A DNA stretch of 64,000 nt from Enterococcaceae bacterium (GTDB lineage Bacteria; Bacillota; Bacilli; Lactobacillales; Enterococcaceae): contig JALCOL010000012.1 of assembly GCA_022649665.1 (NCBI GenBank), forward strand, positions 1 to 64,000, read 5' to 3'. Shown one piece after another: positions 25,618-34,403 of the stretch. A program made the position numbers and the translations under genes. A model generated the notes under the pieces. The model had not been told where the DNA came from and ran no database searches. It worked only from the letters and a program-made list of their open reading frames with translations. Within the stretch, counting starts at the first letter, position 1; every line of letters starts with the position of its first letter.

Positions 25618-25848
25618 GTGCTTTTTCCTCCTTGGTGGCGCTTTCAATTCTTCTTAGTTTCTAAACGAGTCCCTTCCGTTGTGATCGCCATTTTCGTTAT
25701 ACTCAAATAATATAACCCTCATCATAGAATATTAAGAATCGATCAAAAAGTCAACATTAAAAAAAATATTTTCTTCTTGTTCTATAATTAAAGAAGACTA
25801 TATTTATCATTATTGTTTAATGATAATGATTACCATTATTTTCATAAA
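25618..25848 (-). promoter_or_regulatory. Promoter, Fur-like boxes and long leader of the methyltransferase-ABC-MoeA operon
   Basis: Minus-strand promoter TTGACT (25749-25754) and TATTCT (25726-25731) with 17-bp spacing. Upstream lie a palindrome TTATCATTA-N5-TAATGATAA (25804-25826) and an overlapping site at 25822-25840 that matches the Fur consensus GATAATGATAATCATTATC at 16 of 19 bases. A leader of about 100 nt precedes the ribosome site and can form small hairpins; no known riboswitch recognised. Confidence 0.65.
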
Positions 25849-25958
25849 AAAGAGCTGGGACATAAGTCTTGTCATAGTCCCGACATCTGAATAAACGATT
25901 TCCCAAATGTAATTTTTCGGCTTATTTCTTGAAGCTGAGCACTTTTGTCACAACCTTT
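25849..25958. repeat. Dispersed intergenic repeat, copy 2
   Basis: GAGCTGGGACATAAG...CATAGTCCC at one end and, at the other, the reverse complement of the CAGCTTCAAGAAATAAG core of the 12061-12172 copy. It lies immediately downstream of the EFR1 gene and may act as its terminator. Confidence 0.6.
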
Positions 25959-25967
25959 TGTTTGCTG

Positions 25968-26762
25968 TCAGCGAAGATCATGTTCTTTTTCATAGAGTAT
26001 TCTAGAAAACTTTTTGTGTACGTATTGTCCGTGATGCTGGGTTTTTTGATCATATTGAATCGCAAACACCGGACAATGATGCAAACAGCGCAGACACATC
26101 ATGCATTTTTCCTTGAGCCAAACCGGATGTTTTTCCTGCATTTCGATCGCTTTGATCGGACAATCCTTTGCACAAAGGCCGCAGCTGATGCACTTCTCTT
26201 TGTCCACATGCAGATGGCTGGTTTGGCGGTCTTTCTCATATTTCTTACGACCGATCGCCGCTAAAAAATATGGAAGTTCCCGCTCCATATAGTCGCCGAT
26301 CGCTTGTTCTTTGACTTTTGCGATCACACTGTCGATTGCTTCTTCAGCTTTTTTATTTTTCTTTTGGACTTTTTCTTTGTCAGATAAATCAAAAATCACC
26401 GTCCAAGTATCCGGCATTTTCACACTGTATTGCGCTTGAAGAACAAAGCCTTTTTTCAGCAGCTCTTTTTCAGCTGCTCTGCCAGTGTCGCCGCTGATCG
26501 TCCCGTAAGTCGTCACATAGTAGAAATAGGGATCCGCCGCGGTTTTAAAGTGAACTTTTTCAAAAAAATCCCAAACGATGCTCGGCAAGCTCCAACTGTA
26601 GACTGGACAGACAAAGCCGACATTTTCGCCTGACGGAATTTCAAAATCAAGTTGTCCGGTTTGCAGGCATTTCGTGATCGATTTTGTTTTTTCGCCGGTC
26701 GCATAAGCGAGCCGATCAGCAACATATTTACTGTTGCCGGATGCGGTAAAATAAAAGATCAT
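25968..26762 (-). CDS. EFR1-family flavodoxin-ferredoxin fusion
   Basis: A 264-aa protein: an N-terminal flavodoxin-like fold (IFYFTASGNSKYVADRLA, FVCPVYSWSLP) and a C-terminal double [4Fe-4S] ferredoxin domain with CISCGLCAKDCP and CMMCLRCLHHCP. EFR1 proteins are predicted electron carriers with no settled partner. It lies upstream of the Fur-like boxes but is separated from that operon by the repeat, and shares orientation with the MBL gene. Confidence 0.9.
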   Translation of the reverse strand: MIFYFTASGNSKYVADRLAYATGEKTKSITKCLQTGQLDFEIPSGENVGFVCPVYSWSLPSIVWDFFEKVHFKTAADPYFYYVTTYGTISGDTGRAAEKELLKKGFVLQAQYSVKMPDTWTVIFDLSDKEKVQKKNKKAEEAIDSVIAKVKEQAIGDYMERELPYFLAAIGRKKYEKDRQTSHLHVDKEKCISCGLCAKDCPIKAIEMQEKHPVWLKEKCMMCLRCLHHCPVFAIQYDQKTQHHGQYVHKKFSRILYEKEHDLR

Positions 26763-26843
26763 GCAGATCCCTCCAGAAGTTTTTTCTTTCCAACCATCCT
26801 ATCATGCTGTTGAAAAACAGCACAAATCAAACCCGTGCGTGTT

Positions 26844-27665
26844 TTATATCGCAATCGTCTCACCGCAAGCTAAGTATCTCAGCTGTTCACCGAGCTGCGT
26901 TTTCAAATAACGGTAAGCGTACTTTCCTGTGCAGTGGCAAGTGTAAAATATCGTAGAATACTTGGACAATGCAGCAGCCGTATTTTCAAGGGATTCCGCT
27001 GGTTCTTTTTTGCGCGTGATCGGATTGTACAAGTGAAAACCTGAGATGCAGTAATCGATACCGGACACGCTCCGCCGGTCTGCTGCTTTCATGATGTTCG
27101 CGATCCCCTTATGTGCACAGCCTGAGATCAAATAATTTTTCTCCTTTTCTCTAAGCAGCAAGTATTGTTCATGCGAAAAGTCGTCCGGCACGATGCGGCC
27201 GTTTCGCATTTCATAAAGATTTTTATTCGATCGCGGTGCAGGATTGTCGGCGGCGATGTGCGAAAAAACGACGATTCCTTGATCGATTTCGCAAAAATCA
27301 GCCAGTTTGTGGATGCGCGTCGAATTTTCCAGCGCTGGATCGATGCCGACAGGGATCTTGATCCCCAGCATCTTCTGGTAATGCGGGGCAAACACGTGCT
27401 CCTGTACATATACTTGCGCCTGTTGATTGATTTTCAAAAAGGCAGCCAATGCCCCGCCGTGATCGACATGCCCATGGGAAAGGATCGCAAGATCGACTTT
27501 TTTCAAGTCGATCTTCAGCCTTTTGGCATTCGCCAGCAACCGCGCACCACTTCCCATATCGAATAAAATCTTGTGTTTTTCAGTCTCGATATATAAAGAC
27601 AATCCGTGCTTTGCTTTGATATTCGGCATATTTGTCGTGTTTTCCACTAACGCCGTGATTTTCAT
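26844..27665 (-). CDS. Metallo-beta-lactamase-fold hydrolase
   Basis: A 273-aa MBL protein with the metal-binding LSHGHVDHGGAL motif, later ligands in SGCAHKGI and a C-terminal FYTCHCTGKYAYRYL segment. It belongs to the family annotated as dihydropterin-ribofuranosylaminobenzene-phosphate synthase-like or MJ0936-type MBLs. The real substrate is unknown. GGAGTGG ribosome site. It is divergent from lactate oxidase and 82 bp upstream of the EFR1 gene. Confidence 0.8.
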   Translation of the reverse strand: MKITALVENTTNMPNIKAKHGLSLYIETEKHKILFDMGSGARLLANAKRLKIDLKKVDLAILSHGHVDHGGALAAFLKINQQAQVYVQEHVFAPHYQKMLGIKIPVGIDPALENSTRIHKLADFCEIDQGIVVFSHIAADNPAPRSNKNLYEMRNGRIVPDDFSHEQYLLLREKEKNYLISGCAHKGIANIMKAADRRSVSGIDYCISGFHLYNPITRKKEPAESLENTAAALSKYSTIFYTCHCTGKYAYRYLKTQLGEQLRYLACGETIAI

Positions 27666-27741
27666 TTTATTCCACTCCGTTTCTTCTGATCACTCTAAGC
27701 CTATCACGACTCGCATTCAAATGAAATCGCAGGGCAATCGT

Positions 27742-27771
27742 TTGACCAGAAATGCTCGGAAACGCTATTCT
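27742..27771 (+). promoter_or_regulatory. Promoter of lactate oxidase
   Basis: TTGACC (27742-27747) and TATTCT (27766-27771) with an 18-bp spacer; the start codon lies 58 bp beyond. Confidence 0.55.
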
Positions 27772-27829
27772 AGAAACAGGACTTTTCTTCAAAACTGCAG
27801 CCAGCCTTTTCATGAAAGAAGGAGTTTCT

Positions 27830-28924
27830 ATGAGTTACCAAGCAAGTACGGAAGAGCATCCGCTCACGATCATCGATATCGCCAGTTTAGCGCCGCTCGT
27901 CAAAGCCCGCATGGATGCCGGCCCATTCGATTATATCAGCGGCGGGGCGGAAGATGACTGGACGATGCGTGAAAATACCCGTGCGTTTAATACGAAACAA
28001 ATTTTGCCGCGTGTTTTGCAGGGCATCGAGCATGTCGATCTCACAACAAATTTGTGGGACATCGAGCTTTCCTCTCCAGTGATCGAAGCCCCGACCGCCG
28101 CACAGGGATTAGCGCATGCCCGCGCGGAAAAAGCCGCAGCAGAAGGAACTGCGGCAGCCGGATCAATATTTACGATCGGAACTTACGGCAATACGCTGAT
28201 CGAAGATATCGCTGCCGCAGCTCCCAAAGCCCCCCAGCTTTTCCAATTATACATGAGTAAAGATGACGGCTTTAACCGTTATATTTTGGACCGGGCGGTC
28301 AAAGCCGGAGCGAAAGCGATCGTTTTGACGGTCGATGCGACGGTCGGCGGGTATCGCGAAGAAGATCTCCTCAATCATTTTCAATTCCCGCTGCCGATGC
28401 CGAACTTGACGGCTTACCACGGCTCCGCCTCCGGTAAAGGCGAGGGGATCGCCGCGATCTATGCAGCAGCCAAACAGGCGATCGTTCCTGCTGATATCGA
28501 AAAGATCAAACAAATGTCCGACTTGCCGGTGATCGTCAAAGGCATCCAAGCATCCGCCGATGCAGCGGTCGCACTCGGGGCCGGAGCGGATGGGATCTGG
28601 GTCTCCAATCACGGGGGACGCCAATTAGACGGCGGACCGGCTTCATTTGCTGTATTGCCGGAAATTGCTGAAGCCGTGCAAAAGCGGGTCCCGCTCATTT
28701 TTGACAGCGGCGTCCTGCGCGGCGAACATGTTTTCAAAGCATTGGCGAGCGGAGCAGATCTAGTCGCGATCGGCCGTCCGGTACTTTATGGCCTGAATTT
28801 AGGCGGTGCCGCCGGAGTGGAATCAGTCTTCAAACATTATCAAAAAGAACTTGCGATCACGATGCAGCTGGCCGGTGCACGTACGATCGAAGAGATCAAA
28901 AATACCACGCTGCGAGAATTGTAG
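27830..28924 (+). CDS. lctO: L-lactate oxidase (FMN alpha-hydroxy-acid oxidase)
   Basis: A 364-aa flavoenzyme of the lactate/glycolate oxidase family: FDYISGGAEDDWTMREN at the N-terminus, substrate and flavin residues in APTAAQGLAHARAE, VKGIQ and the active-site SNHGGRQLDGGP, then FDSGVLRGEHV. It oxidises lactate to pyruvate with H2O2 formation. The start is the ATG after AAGAAGGAG; the frame open upstream covers the promoter and is not coding. It complements pyruvate oxidase at 17423. Confidence 0.9.
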   Translation: MSYQASTEEHPLTIIDIASLAPLVKARMDAGPFDYISGGAEDDWTMRENTRAFNTKQILPRVLQGIEHVDLTTNLWDIELSSPVIEAPTAAQGLAHARAEKAAAEGTAAAGSIFTIGTYGNTLIEDIAAAAPKAPQLFQLYMSKDDGFNRYILDRAVKAGAKAIVLTVDATVGGYREEDLLNHFQFPLPMPNLTAYHGSASGKGEGIAAIYAAAKQAIVPADIEKIKQMSDLPVIVKGIQASADAAVALGAGADGIWVSNHGGRQLDGGPASFAVLPEIAEAVQKRVPLIFDSGVLRGEHVFKALASGADLVAIGRPVLYGLNLGGAAGVESVFKHYQKELAITMQLAGARTIEEIKNTTLREL

Positions 28925-29041
28925 GCAAGCCGTTTTTTTGCTCTGCTGGAGAAACAACTCTTTTGTCAGCGGGCGAATCTTTTAGCAGTACAATTTAAAC
29001 GCCGCAAATAGCAAGCATCACTTGCATAGCGAACAGACCAA

Positions 29042-29083
29042 AAGCAGCCTGAAATGACAGATTCGTCACTTCAGGCTGCTTTC
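29042..29083. terminator. Bidirectional terminator between lctO and the Mga-like gene
   Basis: AAAGCAGCCTGAAATGAC (29042-29059) pairs with GTCACTTCAGGCTGCTTT (29066-29083), one mismatch. Between lctO and this hairpin (28925-29041) I see no gene. Confidence 0.85.
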
Positions 29084-30542
29084 AATCATTTTGGACCGCA
29101 CCTTCCAGCCGCAGATCAAGCAATTCGTCGATCAGATTTTCCCAATCTTCCGGACGAGGCGGCGAAAGCCAGATCACTTTCGAAATATCGCACTCGCTGT
29201 ATGCATTGACGAGATCGGTGATGATCAATTTCGTCTCCGGCAGAACAGTGTTGGTCACTTCGACATTCAAAGTCGAGAAATACTTGATATCTCTTTCGAT
29301 GATTTTGTTGTATTCTTTACCGAGCGTAAAATCGACACAAACTTTGATCGGCGCAAGAATTTTATTAAGCGGCACATTCGCTGCTAAAGTCAATAAACAA
29401 TGATAAAACATGAATTTCGCTTTATTGCTGTCGCTCTTCAGTGTTGTTTCATGAAGAACAAATTTTTGACAATATTCGAAGAATTCCGGATACGTTCGAA
29501 AGAAAAAACTGACCTCGATATGCTCGTCAAAAAACTGACTGCGAAACGGCAGCGTCAAAATATCAACAAAACATTTATCGACTTCATATTCGATATTTGC
29601 TTTCTCGCTTTCTTCCAGCTTGAGATGAAAGTTCTCTTCAAGTCCTTGGGTAAAAGCACGTCCCTTGCATTTGATCGCTTCTGGAAATGTAATATCCTCT
29701 GCAGTAATGATCCCCATGATCGCCAAAAAAGTCACCAGATAATCACATTCGCTGTTGATTTCTCTTTCATCATCGCGAAAGTAGGTCTCAAAAACGCGGA
29801 CAGCATTGATGCGCGCCCCAACAGTCTTTTGCCCGATGTTGCGGATCAAATCGGCGATCTCTTGAGAAGTCTTGATCGAATAGCCTTGTTGAAAGCGCAG
29901 AAGGCTCACTAAAAAATACGATTTCGTTTCGATCAGCTGACTCATCGACAAAATGATCTCCGGCGTGTCCGGCAGGTTCAGCAATTGATCGACGGCCGTC
30001 CGCACGTTTTCATTGAAATGCGATTCTTTCAAATGGGTCATGATCACGATTTCCGACAGCAGGAGCCGGATCGCCAGCTCATCGCCGGTCAGTTCCGCAT
30101 TTTTATTCAGAACGATCCCCCACCCCGTCAGCGTTTTTCGAAGCATCGCAAAACGCTTATACATAAAAGCATAGCTGACGTAATGCGCTTCGGCGAAATC
30201 ATTCAAATTAAATGTTTTGAATTCATACATCACCGCGATCAAAATTTTGACTTGATACGATCTTTTCAGATAATGCGCTAAAAATACCGAAGCATTTGTG
30301 TTGTGGTGTTCGTACAAAATCGTATGCGTTTCTGTGATCTCGATATTAAAAAAATCACTCAGCTGAAAAGCATCGATATCTTCAGCGACTTCTTTTGTCA
30401 AGTTCTTGAAAAGATAATAAGAAATCTGCAGTTTGTCTTGGATCACATTGTTTTTTACTTTTTGGTTTGGATATTGATCAAGAAAATACAGCAGCTGGAT
30501 TTTCTTTTGATCATTCTTCTCCATCAGCTCCACTAGTTTCAC
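29082..30542 (-). CDS. Mga-family transcriptional regulator of the WxL cluster
   Basis: A 486-aa protein with the Mga/AtxA layout: N-terminal helix-turn-helix modules (KKIQLLYFLDQYPNQKVKNNVIQDKL and a second around FNLNDFAEAHYVSYAFMYKRFAML), a PRD-like middle and an EIIB-like C-terminus (TKLIITDLVNAYSECDISKVIWLSP). Mga-like genes commonly accompany WxL clusters. I start it at the GTG eight bases after AAGG; the longer frame runs into the preceding gene. Last gene of the cluster. Confidence 0.8.
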   Translation of the reverse strand: MKLVELMEKNDQKKIQLLYFLDQYPNQKVKNNVIQDKLQISYYLFKNLTKEVAEDIDAFQLSDFFNIEITETHTILYEHHNTNASVFLAHYLKRSYQVKILIAVMYEFKTFNLNDFAEAHYVSYAFMYKRFAMLRKTLTGWGIVLNKNAELTGDELAIRLLLSEIVIMTHLKESHFNENVRTAVDQLLNLPDTPEIILSMSQLIETKSYFLVSLLRFQQGYSIKTSQEIADLIRNIGQKTVGARINAVRVFETYFRDDEREINSECDYLVTFLAIMGIITAEDITFPEAIKCKGRAFTQGLEENFHLKLEESEKANIEYEVDKCFVDILTLPFRSQFFDEHIEVSFFFRTYPEFFEYCQKFVLHETTLKSDSNKAKFMFYHCLLTLAANVPLNKILAPIKVCVDFTLGKEYNKIIERDIKYFSTLNVEVTNTVLPETKLIITDLVNAYSECDISKVIWLSPPRPEDWENLIDELLDLRLEGAVQND

Positions 30543-30576
30543 ATATGTCACCTTACTATTCAGATCAAACGATCGC

Positions 30577-30987
30577 TTACCGGGCCAACAAAACTTTTCC
30601 GGCGAGTCGATAGGCAATATCCGCCCAGTAGCCTTTTTGTTCATTTGGGGCGTCCCCGCCGCCAGCACCGTCATCATTCGAATTCAAAATACTCGTCTGT
30701 TCCGCGCTGAACAGCTCGTCTAAAAACCGCCGTGCATGTTTTTGTTTTGGTTTCTTTGAACTCGGCTTCGCTTTTTTCTTGGGACGCTCGACTTCTTCCG
30801 CTGAACTTTTTGTGACCTCTGCTTCAGCAGGGGCATCGCGCGCACCCGCTGGTTCAAGCGGCTCGACGATTTCTGACGGATTGGTCGGATTTCGGACCGG
30901 TTCTTTGGCATGGACGTTGATCGCCGGTGCGATAATGGTCAAAAATCCTGCTATTACTAAACATTGTACCACTTTTTTACTACTCAT
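30577..30987 (-). CDS. Small secreted Lys/Pro-rich protein of the WxL cluster
   Basis: About 136 aa with a signal peptide (hydrophobic stretch ending at NVHAKEP), then an acidic Pro/Glu region, a basic block (RPKKKAKPSSKKPKQKHARR) and a short C-terminus (KGYWADIAYRLAGKVLLAR). No sortase motif or WxL domain. It directly follows the DUF916 gene; the start is either the ATG at 30987 or the TTG at 30993. No family recognised; secretion with the complex is inferred. Confidence 0.6.
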   Translation of the reverse strand: MSSKKVVQCLVIAGFLTIIAPAINVHAKEPVRNPTNPSEIVEPLEPAGARDAPAEAEVTKSSAEEVERPKKKAKPSSKKPKQKHARRFLDELFSAEQTSILNSNDDGAGGGDAPNEQKGYWADIAYRLAGKVLLAR

Positions 30988-30993
30988 CGGCAA

Positions 30994-32070
30994 TCATCTT
31001 TTCTCTTGTTCTTTCTTTTTCAATACCACAAAAATCAATACCGCAACGACTGTGATCAAAAGGATCAAAAGTGCGATCAGTACATAGATCCACCAGTGGT
31101 TTTCTTTTTTAAGCGAGACGTCTTTTTTATTCAAATTGTCCGCGACTTTTTTCTGGACTGTAAATTCTTTTGTCAGTGTCCAGTGATTGGCAAATTTTTG
31201 CTCGCCCTTGCTGCTTTTTCGCGTGAGCGCGCCATTCTCATTTTGATTGCCATACACTTCAAGCTGCGCGACATAATTCCCTGGTTTCAATTCTTGTCCT
31301 TCAAGCGAAATCGGAAAATCAAATGTTGCGTCCGGCGCCATCTGCAGGCCTTCTTTTGACATCGAATAGAGCGCTTTGTCGGACCCTTTTTTCGAGATTT
31401 TCGCATCGACCGCCACTTTATTGATAAAAGTCGCTGTATCGTTTTCAAGCGGCGCAAGGATCACATTGCGGTAGTTGATCTGGGTCGGTTTGACGTCGGC
31501 AAGTTTTACGTTGGCCGCCACCGGATTCGTATTCTGCTGCATGACTAGTCCGATCACATAAGAAAATTGATTTTTGATCGAAACGCCTTTCTCATTGCTG
31601 CTTGCTTGATCGTTCGTATCTTGGTGCTCTTTCAGGGTGATCCCGCCCGCCATGACGCCGTCAAATTTTTCATTCGGCATCGCCGCTTGCAAATCGAGTG
31701 TCGTCGCGGATTTGGCAGGGATCTTCACTGTGTCTGGCGCTTTGACATAATCCTTCATGTTGAACTTTAAACTTTTCGCAGGTTTGATCTCGTTCGGGCT
31801 GTATTCAACAACGCCATTGATATTCGTCGTCGTGCTCGAAATGTCGACATCGACAACAACTTCTTTTTCTGTATCGTTGCGCAAGTCGACATGCAAGGTC
31901 TGCTGTGCCCCTTGATCAAGTTTTATATCAAAGTAGCTGACCCCTTTATCCAGCTGGTTTTCTGGAATTTCGGCTTGCGCGGCGAAATTGAACTCCGCTG
32001 CGGATACTTTTGGCGACATCATAATGACCAGAGCGACGGCCGCTGCAAAAAGCAAAAGTGTTTTCTTCAT
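30994..32070 (-). CDS. DUF916/DUF3324 WxL-interacting cell-surface protein
   Basis: A 358-aa protein: signal peptide (cleaved near VSAAEF), DUF916 (about 30-150, YFDIKLDQGAQQTLHVDLRN), DUF3324 (about 160-300), then a C-terminal membrane helix (WWIYVLIALLILLITVVAVLIF) and basic tail. Such WxLIP proteins bind WxL partners and peptidoglycan and hold the complex at the surface. It follows three WxL genes, as in known clusters. Confidence 0.95.
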   Translation of the reverse strand: MKKTLLLFAAAVALVIMMSPKVSAAEFNFAAQAEIPENQLDKGVSYFDIKLDQGAQQTLHVDLRNDTEKEVVVDVDISSTTTNINGVVEYSPNEIKPAKSLKFNMKDYVKAPDTVKIPAKSATTLDLQAAMPNEKFDGVMAGGITLKEHQDTNDQASSNEKGVSIKNQFSYVIGLVMQQNTNPVAANVKLADVKPTQINYRNVILAPLENDTATFINKVAVDAKISKKGSDKALYSMSKEGLQMAPDATFDFPISLEGQELKPGNYVAQLEVYGNQNENGALTRKSSKGEQKFANHWTLTKEFTVQKKVADNLNKKDVSLKKENHWWIYVLIALLILLITVVAVLIFVVLKKKEQEKR

Positions 32071-32098
32071 GAAGGGTCTCCTTTTCTAATTCTGGATT

Positions 32099-32839
32099 CT
32101 ATTTATTATCTGGGGCATCCGTCAATTTCCATGTAAAAGTCGTTGAATATTTTTCCGCATATTTAGTCGTCGAACCCGGCACGGTCAAGTGGACACTCGT
32201 CGCACCGTCTTTTTCATCATTTCCCCAATCAAGCAAGTATGTTCCCGCGCCGCTGCCGGTTTTGGCATTCATCACTTTTTGATCTGCTCCTACTGCGACC
32301 GTGATCGCTGTTTCGCCCGCGGGAGCTTTCGATTTCGAGTTGGTCACGACCCGGCCGTTCTCTAATGAAACTTGGGCTCCGATCAGCTCTTTGCCGTTTG
32401 TCGATGTAAATTGCTTTTCTTGTTTCAGGAGCAGTTTCCAGCCGGTCTCCGTCCCGCGGTTATCTGAAACTTGGACAAAGTTCGGACCCGTTTGTTCTTT
32501 GCCGGCCGAATCAAGATATTTTTGCGCAGCCGCATTATAGGTTTTCGTTTCCGAGGTGATCTCCTGCTTTCCAAAATAAAAGTTGGAAGCAAAATCGATC
32601 GATAATGGCCCTTGCGTTCCCGGAGTGATCGGTTTCGTCGGGTTTTCTGGATCGATCGGCTTGACTGGCCGGCTTGGGTCTTGCGGATCGACCGTTTCAG
32701 CCCGTTTTTTTGACGGGGTGAACTCGATCACGCCATCCGTCGTATATACCCCGCCTGTTTGGTCAGCAAATGCTTGCGTGGTTGTGATCGCCATCGTTGC
32801 GAGCGTTGCCGCTGCAGTCAAAAATACAAATTTTTTCAA
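32099..32839 (-). CDS. WxL-domain surface protein
   Basis: A 246-aa secreted protein: signal peptide ending near AFADQTGG, a DPxxPxxPxxP linker (DPSRPVKPIDPENPTKPITP), the GPLSIDFASNFYFG segment, first WxL-type motif GWKLLLKQEKQF and terminal motif TFTWKLTDAPDNK. WxL domains attach non-covalently to peptidoglycan. One of three close paralogues in tandem. Confidence 0.95.
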   Translation of the reverse strand: MKKFVFLTAAATLATMAITTTQAFADQTGGVYTTDGVIEFTPSKKRAETVDPQDPSRPVKPIDPENPTKPITPGTQGPLSIDFASNFYFGKQEITSETKTYNAAAQKYLDSAGKEQTGPNFVQVSDNRGTETGWKLLLKQEKQFTSTNGKELIGAQVSLENGRVVTNSKSKAPAGETAITVAVGADQKVMNAKTGSGAGTYLLDWGNDEKDGATSVHLTVPGSTTKYAEKYSTTFTWKLTDAPDNK

Positions 32840-32861
32840 TTTCTTTTTCTCCAGTCATTTT

Positions 32862-33617
32862 TTAATTTTTTGGGATATCTTTCAAGTTCCAAATCAGTTC
32901 TGTATGGTATGTTGCGGGTGCTTTGAGGATCGATCCTGGGACTTTCAGCACGACCCCGTCAGCGACCTGCCTCACTTCTTTTTGGCCAGCAGGATTTTCC
33001 TTTGCTATTTTTTTCAAAGCACCCCAGTAAACTGTCCACGTGCCGGTACCTGCGCCTTCTTCGGCGGACAATACGACCGTTTCTGTCCCCGCGGGGTCCA
33101 TCTGCAGCTCTTGGCGAGCTTCCGGTTCGTCGATATCTGTGACGATGCTGTTGACTCGTGCATTTTTGAGGACGATTTGTGCACCGGAAAGTTCTTGCGG
33201 CTTCGTTTTCGCTGAAGTCCGCAACTGGCCGTTTTGTTTCAACGTCAAAATCCAGCCAGTTGCAGTGCCGCGATGATCAGAGACTTGAACAAAGGGTGCC
33301 GTGGTGTCTTGTACATCTTTTTGCGTCTGCGCTTCAGCAAAGTACACTTGATCTTGTGCGGATATTTTATTCGCACCAAAATCAAAACTGGAAGCAAAAT
33401 CGATCGAAAGCGGCCCCTCCTGCCCTGAAGCCGGACTTTCTTCGCTCACGGCGTCGACTAACACGATTTTTTCTTCGGGGTGATACGGATGGACTGGCTC
33501 AACGATCCCGCTGGCCGGCGCGAAGTCCACCGTTCCTTCGCTTTCAGCCGCAGCAGCTGTTTCGCAGGACAATACACTTGTGAAGAAAAGCAGGCAGATT
33601 ATTGATATCTTTTTCAC
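32862..33617 (-). CDS. WxL-domain surface protein
   Basis: A 251-aa secreted WxL protein: signal peptide (to about residue 23), GPLSIDFASSFDFGANKI, first motif GWILTLKQNGQL and terminal motif ELIWNLKDIPKN. Its linker is shorter and less proline-rich than in the two neighbours (EPVHPYHPEEK). It is 22 bp upstream of the next WxL gene. Confidence 0.95.
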   Translation of the reverse strand: MKKISIICLLFFTSVLSCETAAAAESEGTVDFAPASGIVEPVHPYHPEEKIVLVDAVSEESPASGQEGPLSIDFASSFDFGANKISAQDQVYFAEAQTQKDVQDTTAPFVQVSDHRGTATGWILTLKQNGQLRTSAKTKPQELSGAQIVLKNARVNSIVTDIDEPEARQELQMDPAGTETVVLSAEEGAGTGTWTVYWGALKKIAKENPAGQKEVRQVADGVVLKVPGSILKAPATYHTELIWNLKDIPKN

Positions 33618-33650
33618 GTTGCTTGCTCCTTTTCCTGCTCCGCTGGTTTT

Positions 33651-34403
33651 TTAAGGGTTCGGCGTCGTTTCCAGCGACCAAGTCAGCGAAGTCGTGTATT
33701 CTTTAGCCATTTTCGGGGTTTTGCCCGGTACGGAAAGCGCGACTGATTTTGCTTTCGTCGCTTCATCGCCGAAGCGGTACACCCAAGTTCCCATTCCTTT
33801 ATCTTTCGCAGCCGTGAGCGGCGCGATTTGGGAAGAGCCCGGTGTCAACTTGAATTCGCTTTGGCCATCTGGAGCGTATTTCGAGTCGACCGTAGAAGCT
33901 GTGCTGGCGTTCAAGAAGCTCAGCTCCGCACCCTCTAATTCCTTTGTCGCATCGTCGATCACCGCAAATTGTTTGTCCTGCTTGACTTTAAGCGTCCAGC
34001 CTTCAAATGTACCGCGTTTATCAGAAACTTGGACGAAGTTGGGCCGTTCGACTTTTGTCCCATCCTCTTGAGTGAAGCTCTGCGCTTTGGCAAAGTATGT
34101 TGCATCATCGGAAGTGATGCCTGCTTCTCCAAAAGAAAAACTAGAAACAAAATCCAGCGACAACGGACCATTCGTTCCTGGAGTCACTTTTCCGTTTGGA
34201 TCGATCGGATCCAGCGGTGTGCCCGGTTTCTTTTCGCCCGGATCCAGCGGATTTTTTGGATCGGTCGCGGATTTGTCAGCCTGAAAAGAAACCCGGCCGT
34301 TCGACTGGATATCGCCAACCGGGGCTGCCAGTGATACGCTGGGAACAGAGACTGCTGCAAGCATTGTGACTGCAAATAGAGTAAGCATTTTTTTGTTTTT
34401 CAT
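33651..34403 (-). CDS. WxL-domain surface protein
   Basis: A 250-aa secreted WxL protein: signal peptide ending at SLAAP, DPKNPLDPGEKKPGTPLDP linker, GPLSLDFVSSFSFGEAGI, first motif GWTLKVKQDKQF and terminal motif SLTWSLETTPNP. Its ATG overlaps the stop of the preceding LPxxG protein gene (4 bp), implying coupling. Confidence 0.95.
   Translation of the reverse strand: MKNKKMLTLFAVTMLAAVSVPSVSLAAPVGDIQSNGRVSFQADKSATDPKNPLDPGEKKPGTPLDPIDPNGKVTPGTNGPLSLDFVSSFSFGEAGITSDDATYFAKAQSFTQEDGTKVERPNFVQVSDKRGTFEGWTLKVKQDKQFAVIDDATKELEGAELSFLNASTASTVDSKYAPDGQSEFKLTPGSSQIAPLTAAKDKGMGTWVYRFGDEATKAKSVALSVPGKTPKMAKEYTTSLTWSLETTPNP

Noticed and set aside
27752-27829. 26-residue N-terminal extension of lactate oxidase
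   Set aside because: The family starts near MSYQAS, the downstream ATG has an excellent ribosome site, and the extension overlaps the promoter.
30577-30677. Extended Mga-like frame beginning at 30677
   Set aside because: It would overlap the end of the small secreted protein gene and has no ribosome site; the GTG at 30542 follows AAGG and fits the family N-terminus.
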